Part shown: piece by piece, positions 19,151 through 27,701 of the stretch
Layout of the letters: the number at the start of each line of letters is the position of its first letter
How positions within the stretch are numbered: position 1 is the stretch's first letter
Assembly: GCF_030316135.1 (NCBI RefSeq)
Contig: NZ_CP128185.1
Span: 1,178,001 to 1,242,000 of the forward strand
Length of the DNA stretch: 64,000 nt
Direction: 5' to 3'
From: Aliiglaciecola sp. LCG003
Lineage (GTDB): Bacteria; Pseudomonadota; Gammaproteobacteria; Enterobacterales; Alteromonadaceae
Program-made: the position numbers and the translations under genes
The notes under the pieces: model-generated
Seen by the model: only the letters and a program-made list of their open reading frames with translations
Told to the model about the DNA's origin: nothing
Database searches by the model: none

Positions 19151-20315
19151 AAATAAAAAATTAATATATATTCTGAATAGTTATTCAAAGAATGAATCAT
19201 CGCATTTCTTTCACGTCTTAAATCTTTTGGAAGAGATGGCTAAGCAGGGTGTTGATATTGTATTGCTAATTGAAAAAGCATCTGATATTCCGACTTTCAT
19301 TCAAAAAAACATCTCTGTAACTGTTTTGAATAAAAATGGAAAAATAGGCCGTTTTATTGAATTGTTTTTGAAATTAAAAGACTTGAATGCCAAAGGGTTC
19401 AATCGTAGCTATGTAAGGATTGCAAGCACTACTGCAATAGTAGCCGCTATTTCTAATAAAATGTTTGGTGGTAGAACATATTTTTGGCAAAGCGGTACTA
19501 CATTAGAATGGGATTTAGAGCGACCATTAAATGCTAAAAAAATTAAGTGGTATTTGACTTCTTATTTACCTAGCCGATTAGCTAGATACCTAGTTGACTA
19601 CTTCGTTACCGGCCCTGAATCAATGGTCGACTATTATGCAAATGTAGCCGGTGTAAAAAGAAATAAAATAAGGCTGCTCTACAACGATATAGATATAGCT
19701 CGTTTCGAAGTAAATGCGGAAAAGAAACAGGCAATGAGAAGTGAGTTTCTACTCAAGAATAATTTGGCCCTAGACACTAAAATTCTATTGCTTGTTCATA
19801 GACTTTCTCCTGTTAGAAAAACAACGATGTATTTCCCTCATTGTTTAAACGAAATGAAACTCGCTGGGAAAATGGAAAATGTTTTCGTTGTTATTGCTGG
19901 TGCTGGCGCTGAATTGTCGTCGATAAAGAGCTTAGCTAAAAAATTTGATGTATACCAAAATTGTTTATTTCTTGGAGATGTTCCCAATTCTGTAATTCAG
20001 GACTTATATAAGATAGGCGATGTTTTTATCCATCCTACATACAACGAGGGGTTTCCCCGTGTTGTATTAGAAGCCATGGCTTCATCTTTGCCAATCGTAA
20101 GTACTGACGCCGGCGGAACTAATCAATTGGTAGGGCTTCTGCAGACAAAATTCATCTCAGATAAAGACGATGTTGGAGCCTTTATAGCGAATCTAATCCA
20201 TTTGATCAGCGATGAAGAACTAGGCAGTGCAATTGCCCGAGAAAATAGAAATCATGTTGAGCGGTTTGCAACAGAACGTATAGCTGGAATGTACAAAGAG
20301 GTTATTTTTGAGTAA
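19137..20315 (+). CDS. Glycosyltransferase family 4 (GT-B)
   Basis: A 392-residue retaining glycosyltransferase of the GT-B fold. The C-terminal nucleotide-sugar domain is clear: VHRLSPVRKTT, VIAGAGAE, LFLGDVPNSVIQDLYKIGDVFIHPTYNEGFPRVVLEAMASS, with the E-x7-E motif (EGFPRVVLE) that binds the donor. The N-terminal acceptor half is divergent. It should add one sugar to the lipid-linked repeat unit at the cytoplasmic membrane face; donor and linkage cannot be predicted. It overlaps the upstream flippase and the downstream glycosyltransferase, consistent with one coupled operon. Confidence 0.87.
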   Translation: MTSPKNKKLIYILNSYSKNESSHFFHVLNLLEEMAKQGVDIVLLIEKASDIPTFIQKNISVTVLNKNGKIGRFIELFLKLKDLNAKGFNRSYVRIASTTAIVAAISNKMFGGRTYFWQSGTTLEWDLERPLNAKKIKWYLTSYLPSRLARYLVDYFVTGPESMVDYYANVAGVKRNKIRLLYNDIDIARFEVNAEKKQAMRSEFLLKNNLALDTKILLLVHRLSPVRKTTMYFPHCLNEMKLAGKMENVFVVIAGAGAELSSIKSLAKKFDVYQNCLFLGDVPNSVIQDLYKIGDVFIHPTYNEGFPRVVLEAMASSLPIVSTDAGGTNQLVGLLQTKFISDKDDVGAFIANLIHLISDEELGSAIARENRNHVERFATERIAGMYKEVIFE

Positions 20316-21447
20316 GCCAACAAGAGCAATGCACATAAGTGCTAACCAGTATCCTAAATTACCGACCGAACATCATTCAAAAGTTATTTGGAAAGAGTTA
20401 GCAAAAGGTTTTGATGAATATCATATTGTAGCGCGTTCTACTGATATGTCATTTAGCTATACAAAAGAAGACAATTTACATCTGCATTTAATTCCATCTT
20501 TTGGCTCAAGGCAGTTCGTGTTTTTCTTATTAAGTTTTATTCTTCCCGTTTATTTTACCCGTTACAGGCCTACGAATGTTGTTGCTCAATGTCCGGTTCT
20601 CGGAGGGTTTGTAGCGGCCATTTTTAAAGGCATGTTTGACTATACATTATTTGTTGAGATTCATGGAGAGCACTATTTTAAAAGGTTAGGTAATAGTTTT
20701 CTTTCACAAATGAAGTATAGATTTTTTTACCTTTTAACTAGATTTACTTTTAACAGAGCAAATACAATACGTAGCCTATCCCAGACAATGACATCCTATA
20801 TTGAGGATGTTTACGGGACCTTGGGCAGCAAAATTTTAATTATACCAAACAGAGTTAATCTACAAATTTTTAAACATGTTAAAAACTCTTATCACATAGA
20901 AAATGGAATTGTAAATATAATTACAGTCGGTAGATTTTCCAAACTTAAAAACCATGAAAACCTTCTAAAAGATCTATACCAGACAGGGATTAAATTTCAT
21001 TTAACAATCGTTGGCTCTGGTGATTTGAAAGAATCATACAATATGATTGCCAAAAATAATGGTGATCTCACTGGCCTGAAAATATTAGAAAATTTGTCTC
21101 ATGAACAATTATCTCTAGAACTGGCTAAAAATGATATATATGTACACTATTCAGTTTCTGAGGGCGTGCCTCGGGCAATTTTAGAGGCCATGGCGGCGGG
21201 ATTGCCTGTTTTAGCGACTAATGTTGGATATGTGGAAGGTGTTATTGAGGATAATGTTAATGCTATGCTAATTAACCTTCCATATAGAGTCAACCTTGAG
21301 AAATGCCTGCGAAAAACCATTTCAAATGAATCTTTTCGGAACATTCTGGGTGTAAATGCACGTAGTATAATTGTGGAAAAGTTTGAGTGGAATCACGTTT
21401 TCAATATGTATCGAAAAGCAGTAATGGCAACTGAAATTAGCTCATGA
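20308..21447 (+). CDS. Glycosyltransferase family 4 (GT-B)
   Basis: The 379-residue product has the C-terminal GT4 domain (IITVGRFSKLKNHENLL, IVGSGDLKESY, HYSVSEGVPRAILEAMAAGLPVLATNVG) with the conserved E-x7-E. The N-terminal half (PTEHHSKVIWKELAKGF) is acceptor-specific. The TTG at 20308 has GAGG six bases upstream and is the likely start; an ATG at 20329 is the alternative. It overlaps both neighbours by a few bases. Donor unknown. Confidence 0.86.
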   Translation: MSKPTRAMHISANQYPKLPTEHHSKVIWKELAKGFDEYHIVARSTDMSFSYTKEDNLHLHLIPSFGSRQFVFFLLSFILPVYFTRYRPTNVVAQCPVLGGFVAAIFKGMFDYTLFVEIHGEHYFKRLGNSFLSQMKYRFFYLLTRFTFNRANTIRSLSQTMTSYIEDVYGTLGSKILIIPNRVNLQIFKHVKNSYHIENGIVNIITVGRFSKLKNHENLLKDLYQTGIKFHLTIVGSGDLKESYNMIAKNNGDLTGLKILENLSHEQLSLELAKNDIYVHYSVSEGVPRAILEAMAAGLPVLATNVGYVEGVIEDNVNAMLINLPYRVNLEKCLRKTISNESFRNILGVNARSIIVEKFEWNHVFNMYRKAVMATEISS

Positions 21448-22511
21448 AAATTCTTAGAATATACCCTTTTTTACCTCCAAATCCTGGGGGAATGGAAAAG
21501 CATATATTAAGGTTGTCTGAAGAGCAGATTAAGCAAGGCCACGATGTAACACTCGCTTTTTCTGACGGACTAGCTGTTTCATCACATGACATTAAATTAA
21601 AATTCAGTTTTAGCCTTAGAAAAGTTAGGCCACAGAGCCTCCGGGACCTCATATTCTATCTACGCTTAAGCCAAAAGATCAGGAAGAATAAACTTACCTA
21701 CGATGTAATACATATTCATGGAGCATGGAGCGCTTTTTTCTTTGCTAAACTAATTAAGCGTGTTAGTAAGGCTCGAGTCGTTATGGGGTCGATTCATGGG
21801 CAGATTCCCAAGAGCTATTTATCAAGACTGATATATAAATTTGTTAGTAGCTCAATTGATGTAGTTTATTGTACTGGCTTGGAAGATGTTAATTTTTTAA
21901 AGAAAAATATAGTTAGTAAATCTTATTGGCGTACAAGCGGTGTTGATGAAAGTTTCTACATTGTTGACAAACTTAACAGTCAACAGAAAGAAATAGATGT
22001 GATTAGTGTAGGTTCTTTCGTAGAAGTTAAAAATCATAAGTTGATAGTTGACATTGCTGATAAGTTACCTCACTTGAAATTTTGTTTAGTTGGTGATGGC
22101 CCACTTTTTGATAAGATAAAAGATTTGTTGGCCGAAAGAAATATATTAAATGTTTCGCTAATGGGTAATTTAGACTATGCACAAGTAGCAAACTTAATGA
22201 AGTCCTCCTCAATTTTTTTGATGACGTCGTTATCGGAGGGGACTCCCACATCTATGTTAGAAGCTATGGCTTCCGGAAACGTCGTTATTACTTCAAATTC
22301 GAATGACTTTTCTTCAATTTTTGCGAATGAGAAGGAAGGTTTCGTTTTAAAAACATTTGAAACATCCAAGTATGTAAACTTAATAAATATGCTATTGGAA
22401 AATAATGAAATGATGAAAGAGATTTCAGACGCTGCTAGAGCGAACTCTCAATTATTTTCATGGAAAAATGTCGCGAGTCAAATTACAAGCTGGATGAAAG
22501 ATGAACTATAA
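21444..22511 (+). CDS. Glycosyltransferase family 4 (GT-B)
   Basis: A 355-residue GT4 enzyme with a typical N-terminal glycine loop (FLPPNPGGMEKHILRLSEE) and C-terminal donor domain (VISVGSFVEVKNHKLI, LVGDGPLFDKI, LTSLSEGTPTSMLEAMASGNVVITSN). The E-x7-E motif is present (EGTPTSMLE). The start overlaps the preceding stop by four bases (ATGA) and the end overlaps the next gene by 11 bases. It transfers one sugar of the repeat unit; specificity cannot be read. Confidence 0.86.
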   Translation: MKILRIYPFLPPNPGGMEKHILRLSEEQIKQGHDVTLAFSDGLAVSSHDIKLKFSFSLRKVRPQSLRDLIFYLRLSQKIRKNKLTYDVIHIHGAWSAFFFAKLIKRVSKARVVMGSIHGQIPKSYLSRLIYKFVSSSIDVVYCTGLEDVNFLKKNIVSKSYWRTSGVDESFYIVDKLNSQQKEIDVISVGSFVEVKNHKLIVDIADKLPHLKFCLVGDGPLFDKIKDLLAERNILNVSLMGNLDYAQVANLMKSSSIFLMTSLSEGTPTSMLEAMASGNVVITSNSNDFSSIFANEKEGFVLKTFETSKYVNLINMLLENNEMMKEISDAARANSQLFSWKNVASQITSWMKDEL

Positions 22512-23550
22512 ACCTGCTGTTTTGCAACTAATTACTGGGTTGGGTGTGGGTGGCGCTGAAAGAGTGGTCGTTGAACTTTCAAAAGCTATGATAAATAACG
22601 CTATTGATGCACATGTAATTGCGCTCAACCATGATTGTCGATTAAAGGAGCAATATGGAAGTTTTCCTTTTCAGTTTAATAATTTAAATTTAAATAAAAA
22701 TCCACTTTCATTTTTGAGAACAATTCTGCGTTTAAAAAAGTATATTGAAAAGAATAAAGTTAATATAATTCATGCTCATATGTTTCATGCACTTGTCTTT
22801 GCATTAATTATGAAAGTGTTTAAGCCTAAGTTGAAAATCGTTTTTACAAGTCACTCTGCTAGTGGTTTTAGTGGGCTCCGTAAGTTAGTTATCACCAGTA
22901 CCAAATTGTTTAGGGCAGCAGATGTCATTTTTAGTGTTAAACAACACCCTTCAATGAATGCTAAAATAACCCGAATAATTAAAAACTCTGTAAAAGTTAG
23001 TCGTTATTCGCTGCGTGATGACAAGATACAGGATAAAACATTTCTATTTTTAGGGCGACTTGAAGAACCAAAAAACCCTATTGGGTTGATAAAAATATTT
23101 TCACAACTACAAAACAGAAATACAAAATTACTGCTAGCAGGCGATGGTTATCTTCGTGATGATGTTATTGAAGCAATAAGAAAGTATGAGGTTGGAGATA
23201 GGGTGCAGCTATTGGGCGTTATCAATGACGTTCAGAATGTGCTATCTGTATCTGACTGTCTCGTGTTGCCATCTCTTTGGGAAGGGCTGCCTATGGTGTT
23301 ATTAGAAGCAGGGGCTATCGGCCTTCCAGTAATAGCTACACCTGTGGGTGCTATTCCTGAGTTATTAGGAGGTGAGTGTGGGTATTTATGTGAGTTAACG
23401 GGCTTCGCCAAAATGATGGATTATGTTTCTGTTAATTATGATGAAGCAATCGACCGCGGCAAAAATTTACATGCCAAAGTATTAGAAAGCTACAGTTTAG
23501 AATCTATGGTTGAAGCGCATATTGATGTTTACAACAAATTATTGAATTAG
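22501..23550 (+). CDS. Glycosyltransferase family 4 (GT-B)
   Basis: The 349-residue product shows the GT4 pattern: ITGLGVGGAERVVVELSKAM at the N-terminus, FLFLGRLEEPKNPIGLIKIF and LLAGDGYLRDD in the middle, and SLWEGLPMVLLEAGAIGLPVIATPVGAIPELL with the E-x7-E motif. It resembles WbnK/WbpH-like enzymes that extend lipid-linked oligosaccharides. AT-rich like its neighbours. Confidence 0.87.
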   Translation: MNYKPAVLQLITGLGVGGAERVVVELSKAMINNAIDAHVIALNHDCRLKEQYGSFPFQFNNLNLNKNPLSFLRTILRLKKYIEKNKVNIIHAHMFHALVFALIMKVFKPKLKIVFTSHSASGFSGLRKLVITSTKLFRAADVIFSVKQHPSMNAKITRIIKNSVKVSRYSLRDDKIQDKTFLFLGRLEEPKNPIGLIKIFSQLQNRNTKLLLAGDGYLRDDVIEAIRKYEVGDRVQLLGVINDVQNVLSVSDCLVLPSLWEGLPMVLLEAGAIGLPVIATPVGAIPELLGGECGYLCELTGFAKMMDYVSVNYDEAIDRGKNLHAKVLESYSLESMVEAHIDVYNKLLN

Positions 23551-23559
23551 ACTTAAATT

Positions 23560-24813
23560 ATGCCAGAAGATTTTATAAATTTGATCGCCCCCCCATTTTT
23601 TATCTTGCTGTGGGGGCGTTTTTGTATACAAAATAAGTCAACCAATTTAAAAATTTGTGCCCTTTTTTTTACTAGTATTGTGTGCTTTTCACAAAATTTC
23701 AGTTTGATTTTCAGAGAGCTCCATCAACTCATCCAAGTTTTTATTGCTGGTTTTTTCTTAATTTTGGTTGTTCAAAAAAAGTCATTCCATAAAATTCTGT
23801 TGTTTCCACTAGTATTCCTTTTTCTTATCTTGGCATCGCTTCTTTTTGCGCCCTTTGACAATGACGCAAAGAGTCAATTCATCAATTATCTAGTAGTAAT
23901 CAGTGTATTAAGCTTTTTGTTAATTACGCTAAAAGACAACCGTGATCTGATTTTAATACTGCGTTTTATAGGTGAGTTGGCGTTTTTGACTGCATGCTTT
24001 GGAATAGTCGAATATGTTTTAGGTGTTACGACCTCTAGAATAGAAGCCACTTTTGCGAATCCAAACTATTTCGCATTATTTATCGGAGTAGGTTGGGTTC
24101 CGGTTTTGTGTTATTTTCCCCGAAAGTTTAGGTGGGTTAGTTTATTTATAATGACGGTTGCCATAATTATTTCCGGCTCACGAGCAGCCTTGGTATTTCC
24201 GCTAGCCTATATGGTATGGATTGTATATAAACAGGCCAGTCTAGCTAAAATGTTTGCCTACTTGAGTGTTGGGGTCGTGCTTGTTGGTCTGCTTTTATTT
24301 TCTGGATTAACAAGATTCAGCAGCAGCGAAACCGGAGGTAGTGATGCCGAACGGCTCATATTCGCCAAGATTGCAATTTCTATGGCGCTGGAGAATCCCT
24401 TTGCTGGTGTTGGATGGGGCCGATTTATTTCCGAGTTTTCTAACTACTCTTCTGATGTTGATAAAATTGTATTGGAACACGGAACTATTGACGCTTCTGA
24501 ACAAGATAGGCGCGTAACGCACAATGATCTGTTAAGAATCATGGCTGAGCTAGGTTTAGTCTCTTTTGCTTTAGTGATATTTTTTCTGTTGAAAACTGCT
24601 TTACTTATCAAAAAAAATAAAGGATTTGGAGTTGATAGCCTTTTTCCTTGTTGGTTTGGAATGTTTATATTTTCTTTGGCACACAATAATTTAAATACCG
24701 CATTCAGTTGGTTCTTTTTCCTGCTTCCTTGGTTACTTTACTTCAATGACAGAACCCTAAAAAAAATGAAAAATCGTCTTGTGAAAATCATGCCATTACA
24801 AACATTAAACTGA
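23560..24813 (+). CDS. wzy: Wzy-type polysaccharide polymerase (O-antigen ligase/polymerase family)
   Basis: A 417-residue integral membrane protein with about 10-12 helices and one large periplasmic loop after about residue 245. The Wzy/WaaL region is visible: ATFANPNYFALFIGVGW, IIISGSRAALVFPLAY and, in the loop, ENPFAGVGWGRF and RRVTHNDLLRIMAELGLVSF, where the HNDLL-like motif is characteristic. It should polymerise the repeat units on undecaprenyl diphosphate in the periplasm. Being the only such protein in a locus with wzx and wzz, polymerase is more likely than ligase. The first codons contain a terminator-like hairpin (see separate entry). Confidence 0.85.
   Translation: MPEDFINLIAPPFFILLWGRFCIQNKSTNLKICALFFTSIVCFSQNFSLIFRELHQLIQVFIAGFFLILVVQKKSFHKILLFPLVFLFLILASLLFAPFDNDAKSQFINYLVVISVLSFLLITLKDNRDLILILRFIGELAFLTACFGIVEYVLGVTTSRIEATFANPNYFALFIGVGWVPVLCYFPRKFRWVSLFIMTVAIIISGSRAALVFPLAYMVWIVYKQASLAKMFAYLSVGVVLVGLLLFSGLTRFSSSETGGSDAERLIFAKIAISMALENPFAGVGWGRFISEFSNYSSDVDKIVLEHGTIDASEQDRRVTHNDLLRIMAELGLVSFALVIFFLLKTALLIKKNKGFGVDSLFPCWFGMFIFSLAHNNLNTAFSWFFFLLPWLLYFNDRTLKKMKNRLVKIMPLQTLN
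23586..23623 (+). terminator. Terminator-like hairpin inside the start of wzy
   Basis: CGCCCCC (23586-23592) pairs perfectly with GGGGGCG (23612-23618), and five T residues follow at once. The hairpin sits in codons 9-22 of wzy, with a 19-base AT-rich loop. It has the form of an intrinsic terminator but lies inside a gene. Whether it ends transcripts is unknown. Confidence 0.45.
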
Positions 24814-24836
24814 GTGTTAAGAAGTAAAATTAATTT

Positions 24837-26015
24837 ATGAAAAACAAAAAAATATATTTTGTGGTTAACCAAGGAGCATTTTTTGTTTCGCACCGATTAG
24901 AACTTGCAAAACGAGCTAAAGAGCTCGGATGGCAAGTTAAAGTATTATTTGGCAACTCCGGCGGGGATGTAATGGAATTACCTGCCATAAAAAAATTAAA
25001 TGAGTTAGATATCCCTTTCGCTAAACTTAAATTTAACCCTATAGGTAAAAATGTAATTTTCGAGTTAATTGGTTTTTTACAACTCTTTTATATTTTGGTT
25101 AAAGATAAACCAGATTTAGTGCATACGGTAACACCCAAGGGTATGATATACGGTGGTCTTGCGGCTCGGCTAGCCGGTATAAAATGCTTAGTATTAGCTG
25201 TGTCCGGTATGGGCTATTTGTATACTTCTAAAGGGGGGGCTCTCAAACGGGCATTAGTATGGGCAATCGATAAAGTGACAGCCTTTATACTCTCCCACAA
25301 GAATAAAGTCATTATTGTTCAAAATTCATATGATTTTAACTACTTTTCTAACAAAAAGGGAGTGGCACCGGAGTCGGTAAAAATTATACAAGGGTCGGGT
25401 GTTCATCTAGAAAAATACAACCATATATTAGAAGAAGGAAAAAGAGTTGTGGTTTTTCCTGCTCGGTTATTGGTAGATAAAGGCTTATGCGAATTTGTTG
25501 ATGCTGCCCGACTGCTTAGAAATAAAGGTATCACTTGGCGATTTGTATTAGTTGGTTCCGCAGGGGCTGCAAACCCAACTTCTGTAAGCCCTGAAGCTGT
25601 AAATCGCTGGGTCAATGAAGGGGTGGTTGAGTGGTATGGTCATGTGCAGGATATGGCTGCTATCTATGAAGAATGCGATATTGTTTGTCTACCGTCATAT
25701 AGGGAAGGTATGCCAAAAACACTACTTGAAGCTGCCGCTGCAGGTAGAGCAGTTGTTACTACGGATACCGTCGGATGTAATGAAGCTATAGTGGATCATG
25801 TTACAGGGCTTTTAGTTCCAGTAAAAAATACCGAAAAGCTTGCCGATGCGATAGAGACTTTAATAAACAACAAGGAACTAAGAATTTCGTTTGGTCGAAA
25901 CGGAAGATTAATGGCCCAAGAAAAATACTCTATTGAGAATGTTGTTAATACAACCTATGACATTTATGCCGGCCTTTTTTATAAAGTACGTCCTAAGTGC
26001 AATACTATTCTCTAG
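24837..26015 (+). CDS. Glycosyltransferase family 4, PglA/CapM-like
   Basis: The 392-residue enzyme resembles PglA/RfbF/CapM-type GT4 proteins: YFVVNQGAFFVSHRLELAKRAKELGW at the N-terminus, PDLVHTVTPKGMIYGGLAARLAGIKCLVLAVSGMGYLY (HTVTPKG motif), FPARLLVDKGLCEFVDAARLL and LPSYREGMPKTLLEAAAAGRAVVTTDTVGCNEAI. This subgroup commonly adds the second sugar onto an N-acetylated first sugar that was placed by a small phosphoglycosyltransferase. That fits the neighbouring genes for a 6-deoxy-HexNAc first sugar. Function in that step is inference. Confidence 0.88.
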   Translation: MKNKKIYFVVNQGAFFVSHRLELAKRAKELGWQVKVLFGNSGGDVMELPAIKKLNELDIPFAKLKFNPIGKNVIFELIGFLQLFYILVKDKPDLVHTVTPKGMIYGGLAARLAGIKCLVLAVSGMGYLYTSKGGALKRALVWAIDKVTAFILSHKNKVIIVQNSYDFNYFSNKKGVAPESVKIIQGSGVHLEKYNHILEEGKRVVVFPARLLVDKGLCEFVDAARLLRNKGITWRFVLVGSAGAANPTSVSPEAVNRWVNEGVVEWYGHVQDMAAIYEECDIVCLPSYREGMPKTLLEAAAAGRAVVTTDTVGCNEAIVDHVTGLLVPVKNTEKLADAIETLINNKELRISFGRNGRLMAQEKYSIENVVNTTYDIYAGLFYKVRPKCNTIL

Positions 26016-26072
26016 CCTAATTAACATCGCGAATTAATTTTCTGTTACCTTAATTAACTGTAGGAAAAAATA

Positions 26073-27011
26073 ATGGGTCGTAGGTCTATTTTGTTAACCG
26101 GTGCTACGGGATTTCTCGGTGGCGCTATTTTAGATAGTTTACCCTCGCTAGTGTCTTTATCAGTTTATGGTCGCACAAAGCCTAATACATTACGTTCTGA
26201 ATTTTTCCAAGGGGATTTAACATCTCAAACTGACTTTTCAAACGCAGTTAGCGGAACTGATGTAGTTATTCACTGTGCTGCTCGAGTGCACGTTATGAAT
26301 GATAGCTCGTCAAATCCACTTGATGAATTTAGAGAGGTAAACACCTACGGTACTATTAACTTGGCGAAGCAGGCGGCAGCAGCAGGTGTCAAACGTTTTA
26401 TATTTATAAGCTCGATTAAAGTAAATGGTGAATCTACAGAACATGATTATCCGTTTAGAGCAGCCGATCAGTTTATACCAACTGACCCATACGGATTAAG
26501 CAAATATGAAGCAGAAGTTGGTTTACGCGATATAGCAGAGAATACGGGTATGGAAGTGGTCATAATTCGTCCCCCGCTAGTTTATGGTCCAGGCGTCAAA
26601 GGTAATTTTGCGTCTATGCTTAAATGGGTCAAAAAAGGTGTTCCATTACCGCTAGGCGGTGTTACAAGAAATAAGCGAAGTCTAGTCTCTGTTGATAATC
26701 TAGTAGACTTAATTGTAACCTGTATTGACCACCCCAAAGCAGCTAATCAAACCTTTCTTGTTAGCGATGAGCATGATGTATCCACTGCCGAGCTACTTTG
26801 TGAAATGTCTAGTGCTGCTGGCCGCCCAAATCGGTTAATTCCTGTGCCTGTCGCTCTAATGCAGTTTGCTGCTAATATTCTTGGAAAAGGTGCTGTTGTA
26901 GAGCGTCTGTTTGGATCTTTGCAAGTTGATATAGAGCATACAAAAAAAGTGTTAAACTGGTCACCCCCAATCTCCTTCTCCGAAGGAATTCGTCGTTGTT
27001 TTTACAAATAG
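26073..27011 (+). CDS. NAD-dependent epimerase/dehydratase, WbpV-like 4-keto reductase
   Basis: The 312-residue short-chain dehydrogenase has TGATGFLGGAIL (NAD binding), IHCAARVHVM, the catalytic IFISSIKVNGE segment and YxxxK in DPYGLSKYEAE, and VIIRPPLVYGPGVKGNF. This pattern is typical of the WbpV/Gne-like group next to initiating transferases. With the WbpM-like 4,6-dehydratase two genes downstream it would reduce UDP-4-keto-6-deoxy-HexNAc to UDP-QuiNAc or UDP-FucNAc. An epimerase role (UDP-GlcNAc/GalNAc) is the alternative. It has its own GGAA ribosome binding site after a 57-base gap. Confidence 0.82.
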   Translation: MGRRSILLTGATGFLGGAILDSLPSLVSLSVYGRTKPNTLRSEFFQGDLTSQTDFSNAVSGTDVVIHCAARVHVMNDSSSNPLDEFREVNTYGTINLAKQAAAAGVKRFIFISSIKVNGESTEHDYPFRAADQFIPTDPYGLSKYEAEVGLRDIAENTGMEVVIIRPPLVYGPGVKGNFASMLKWVKKGVPLPLGGVTRNKRSLVSVDNLVDLIVTCIDHPKAANQTFLVSDEHDVSTAELLCEMSSAAGRPNRLIPVPVALMQFAANILGKGAVVERLFGSLQVDIEHTKKVLNWSPPISFSEGIRRCFYK

Positions 27012-27024
27012 AGTTGTCTTTTAT

Positions 27025-27582
27025 ATGTTAATGCGTTTTTTTGATATTGTTTTTTCTCTTATGGGTTTGCTTTTCGGCTTTCCTGTATTTATAGCTTTAT
27101 TTATCATCGGCCTATTCGATACTGGCTCTCCAATTTTTAAGCAAGTGCGAGTCGGCAGGAATAAGAAACCTTTCACTTTAGTTAAGTTTAGAACGATGAA
27201 AGTTGATACGGTTTCAGTAGCCAGTCACTTAGCGAGTGCTTCAGCCATTACCCCTTTCGGACGTTTTTTGCGCCGCACTAAGCTAGATGAGCTGCCGCAA
27301 CTATGGAATGTACTTAAAGGTGAAATGAGCTTAGTTGGTCCAAGGCCTGGCTTGTTTAACCAGCAAGAGTTAACTGACGCTCGAGATAAAAGAGGGGTAT
27401 TTAAGGAGCGCCCTGGTATTACAGGTTTAGCTCAGGTTAATGATATTGATATGTCGACTCCAGAATTACTGGCGGAAACAGATGAAAAAATGCTGAATAA
27501 TCTTACCGTTACTAATTACTTCAAGTATATAATAATGACCGTAGTTGGTAAGGGAGCGGGTGACCGGGTTAATCCAAACTAA
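27025..27582 (+). CDS. Initiating phosphoglycosyltransferase (PglC-like bacterial sugar transferase)
   Basis: The 185-residue protein is a minimal monotopic phosphoglycosyltransferase. A single N-terminal re-entrant hydrophobic segment (about 5-32) precedes the catalytic core: VRVGRNKKPFTLVKFRTMK, RRTKLDELPQLWNVLKGEMSLVGPRPG (Asp-Glu dyad in KLDELPQ) and KERPGITGLAQVN. It should transfer the first sugar phosphate from a UDP-sugar to undecaprenyl phosphate. Its small size, without the extra N-terminal helices of WcaJ/WbaP, is PglC-like, and PglC enzymes prefer modified HexNAc donors such as those made by the flanking genes. Confidence 0.9.
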   Translation: MLMRFFDIVFSLMGLLFGFPVFIALFIIGLFDTGSPIFKQVRVGRNKKPFTLVKFRTMKVDTVSVASHLASASAITPFGRFLRRTKLDELPQLWNVLKGEMSLVGPRPGLFNQQELTDARDKRGVFKERPGITGLAQVNDIDMSTPELLAETDEKMLNNLTVTNYFKYIIMTVVGKGAGDRVNPN

Positions 27583-27645
27583 CTATCTAAATTATCTATC
27601 TTTTTTGATTGTAAAGCCAAAACCCTATCAGATAATCTGATGGTC

Positions 27646-27676
27646 TTGGGATCAAAGTTTGTTTTTAAGTTATAAT
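27646..27676 (+). promoter_or_regulatory. Candidate sigma-70 promoter upstream of the 4,6-dehydratase
   Basis: A perfect TATAAT (27671-27676) is preceded by TTGGGA (27646-27651) with a long 19-base spacer. Just upstream is a short palindrome, ATCAGA-TAA-TCTGAT (27627-27641). The gene that follows has a strong GGAGG ribosome binding site. A separate promoter here would uncouple the dehydratase from the glycosyltransferase operon. Confidence 0.4.
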
Positions 27677-27701
27677 CTATTGCAATATTATGGAGGAATA
27701 A

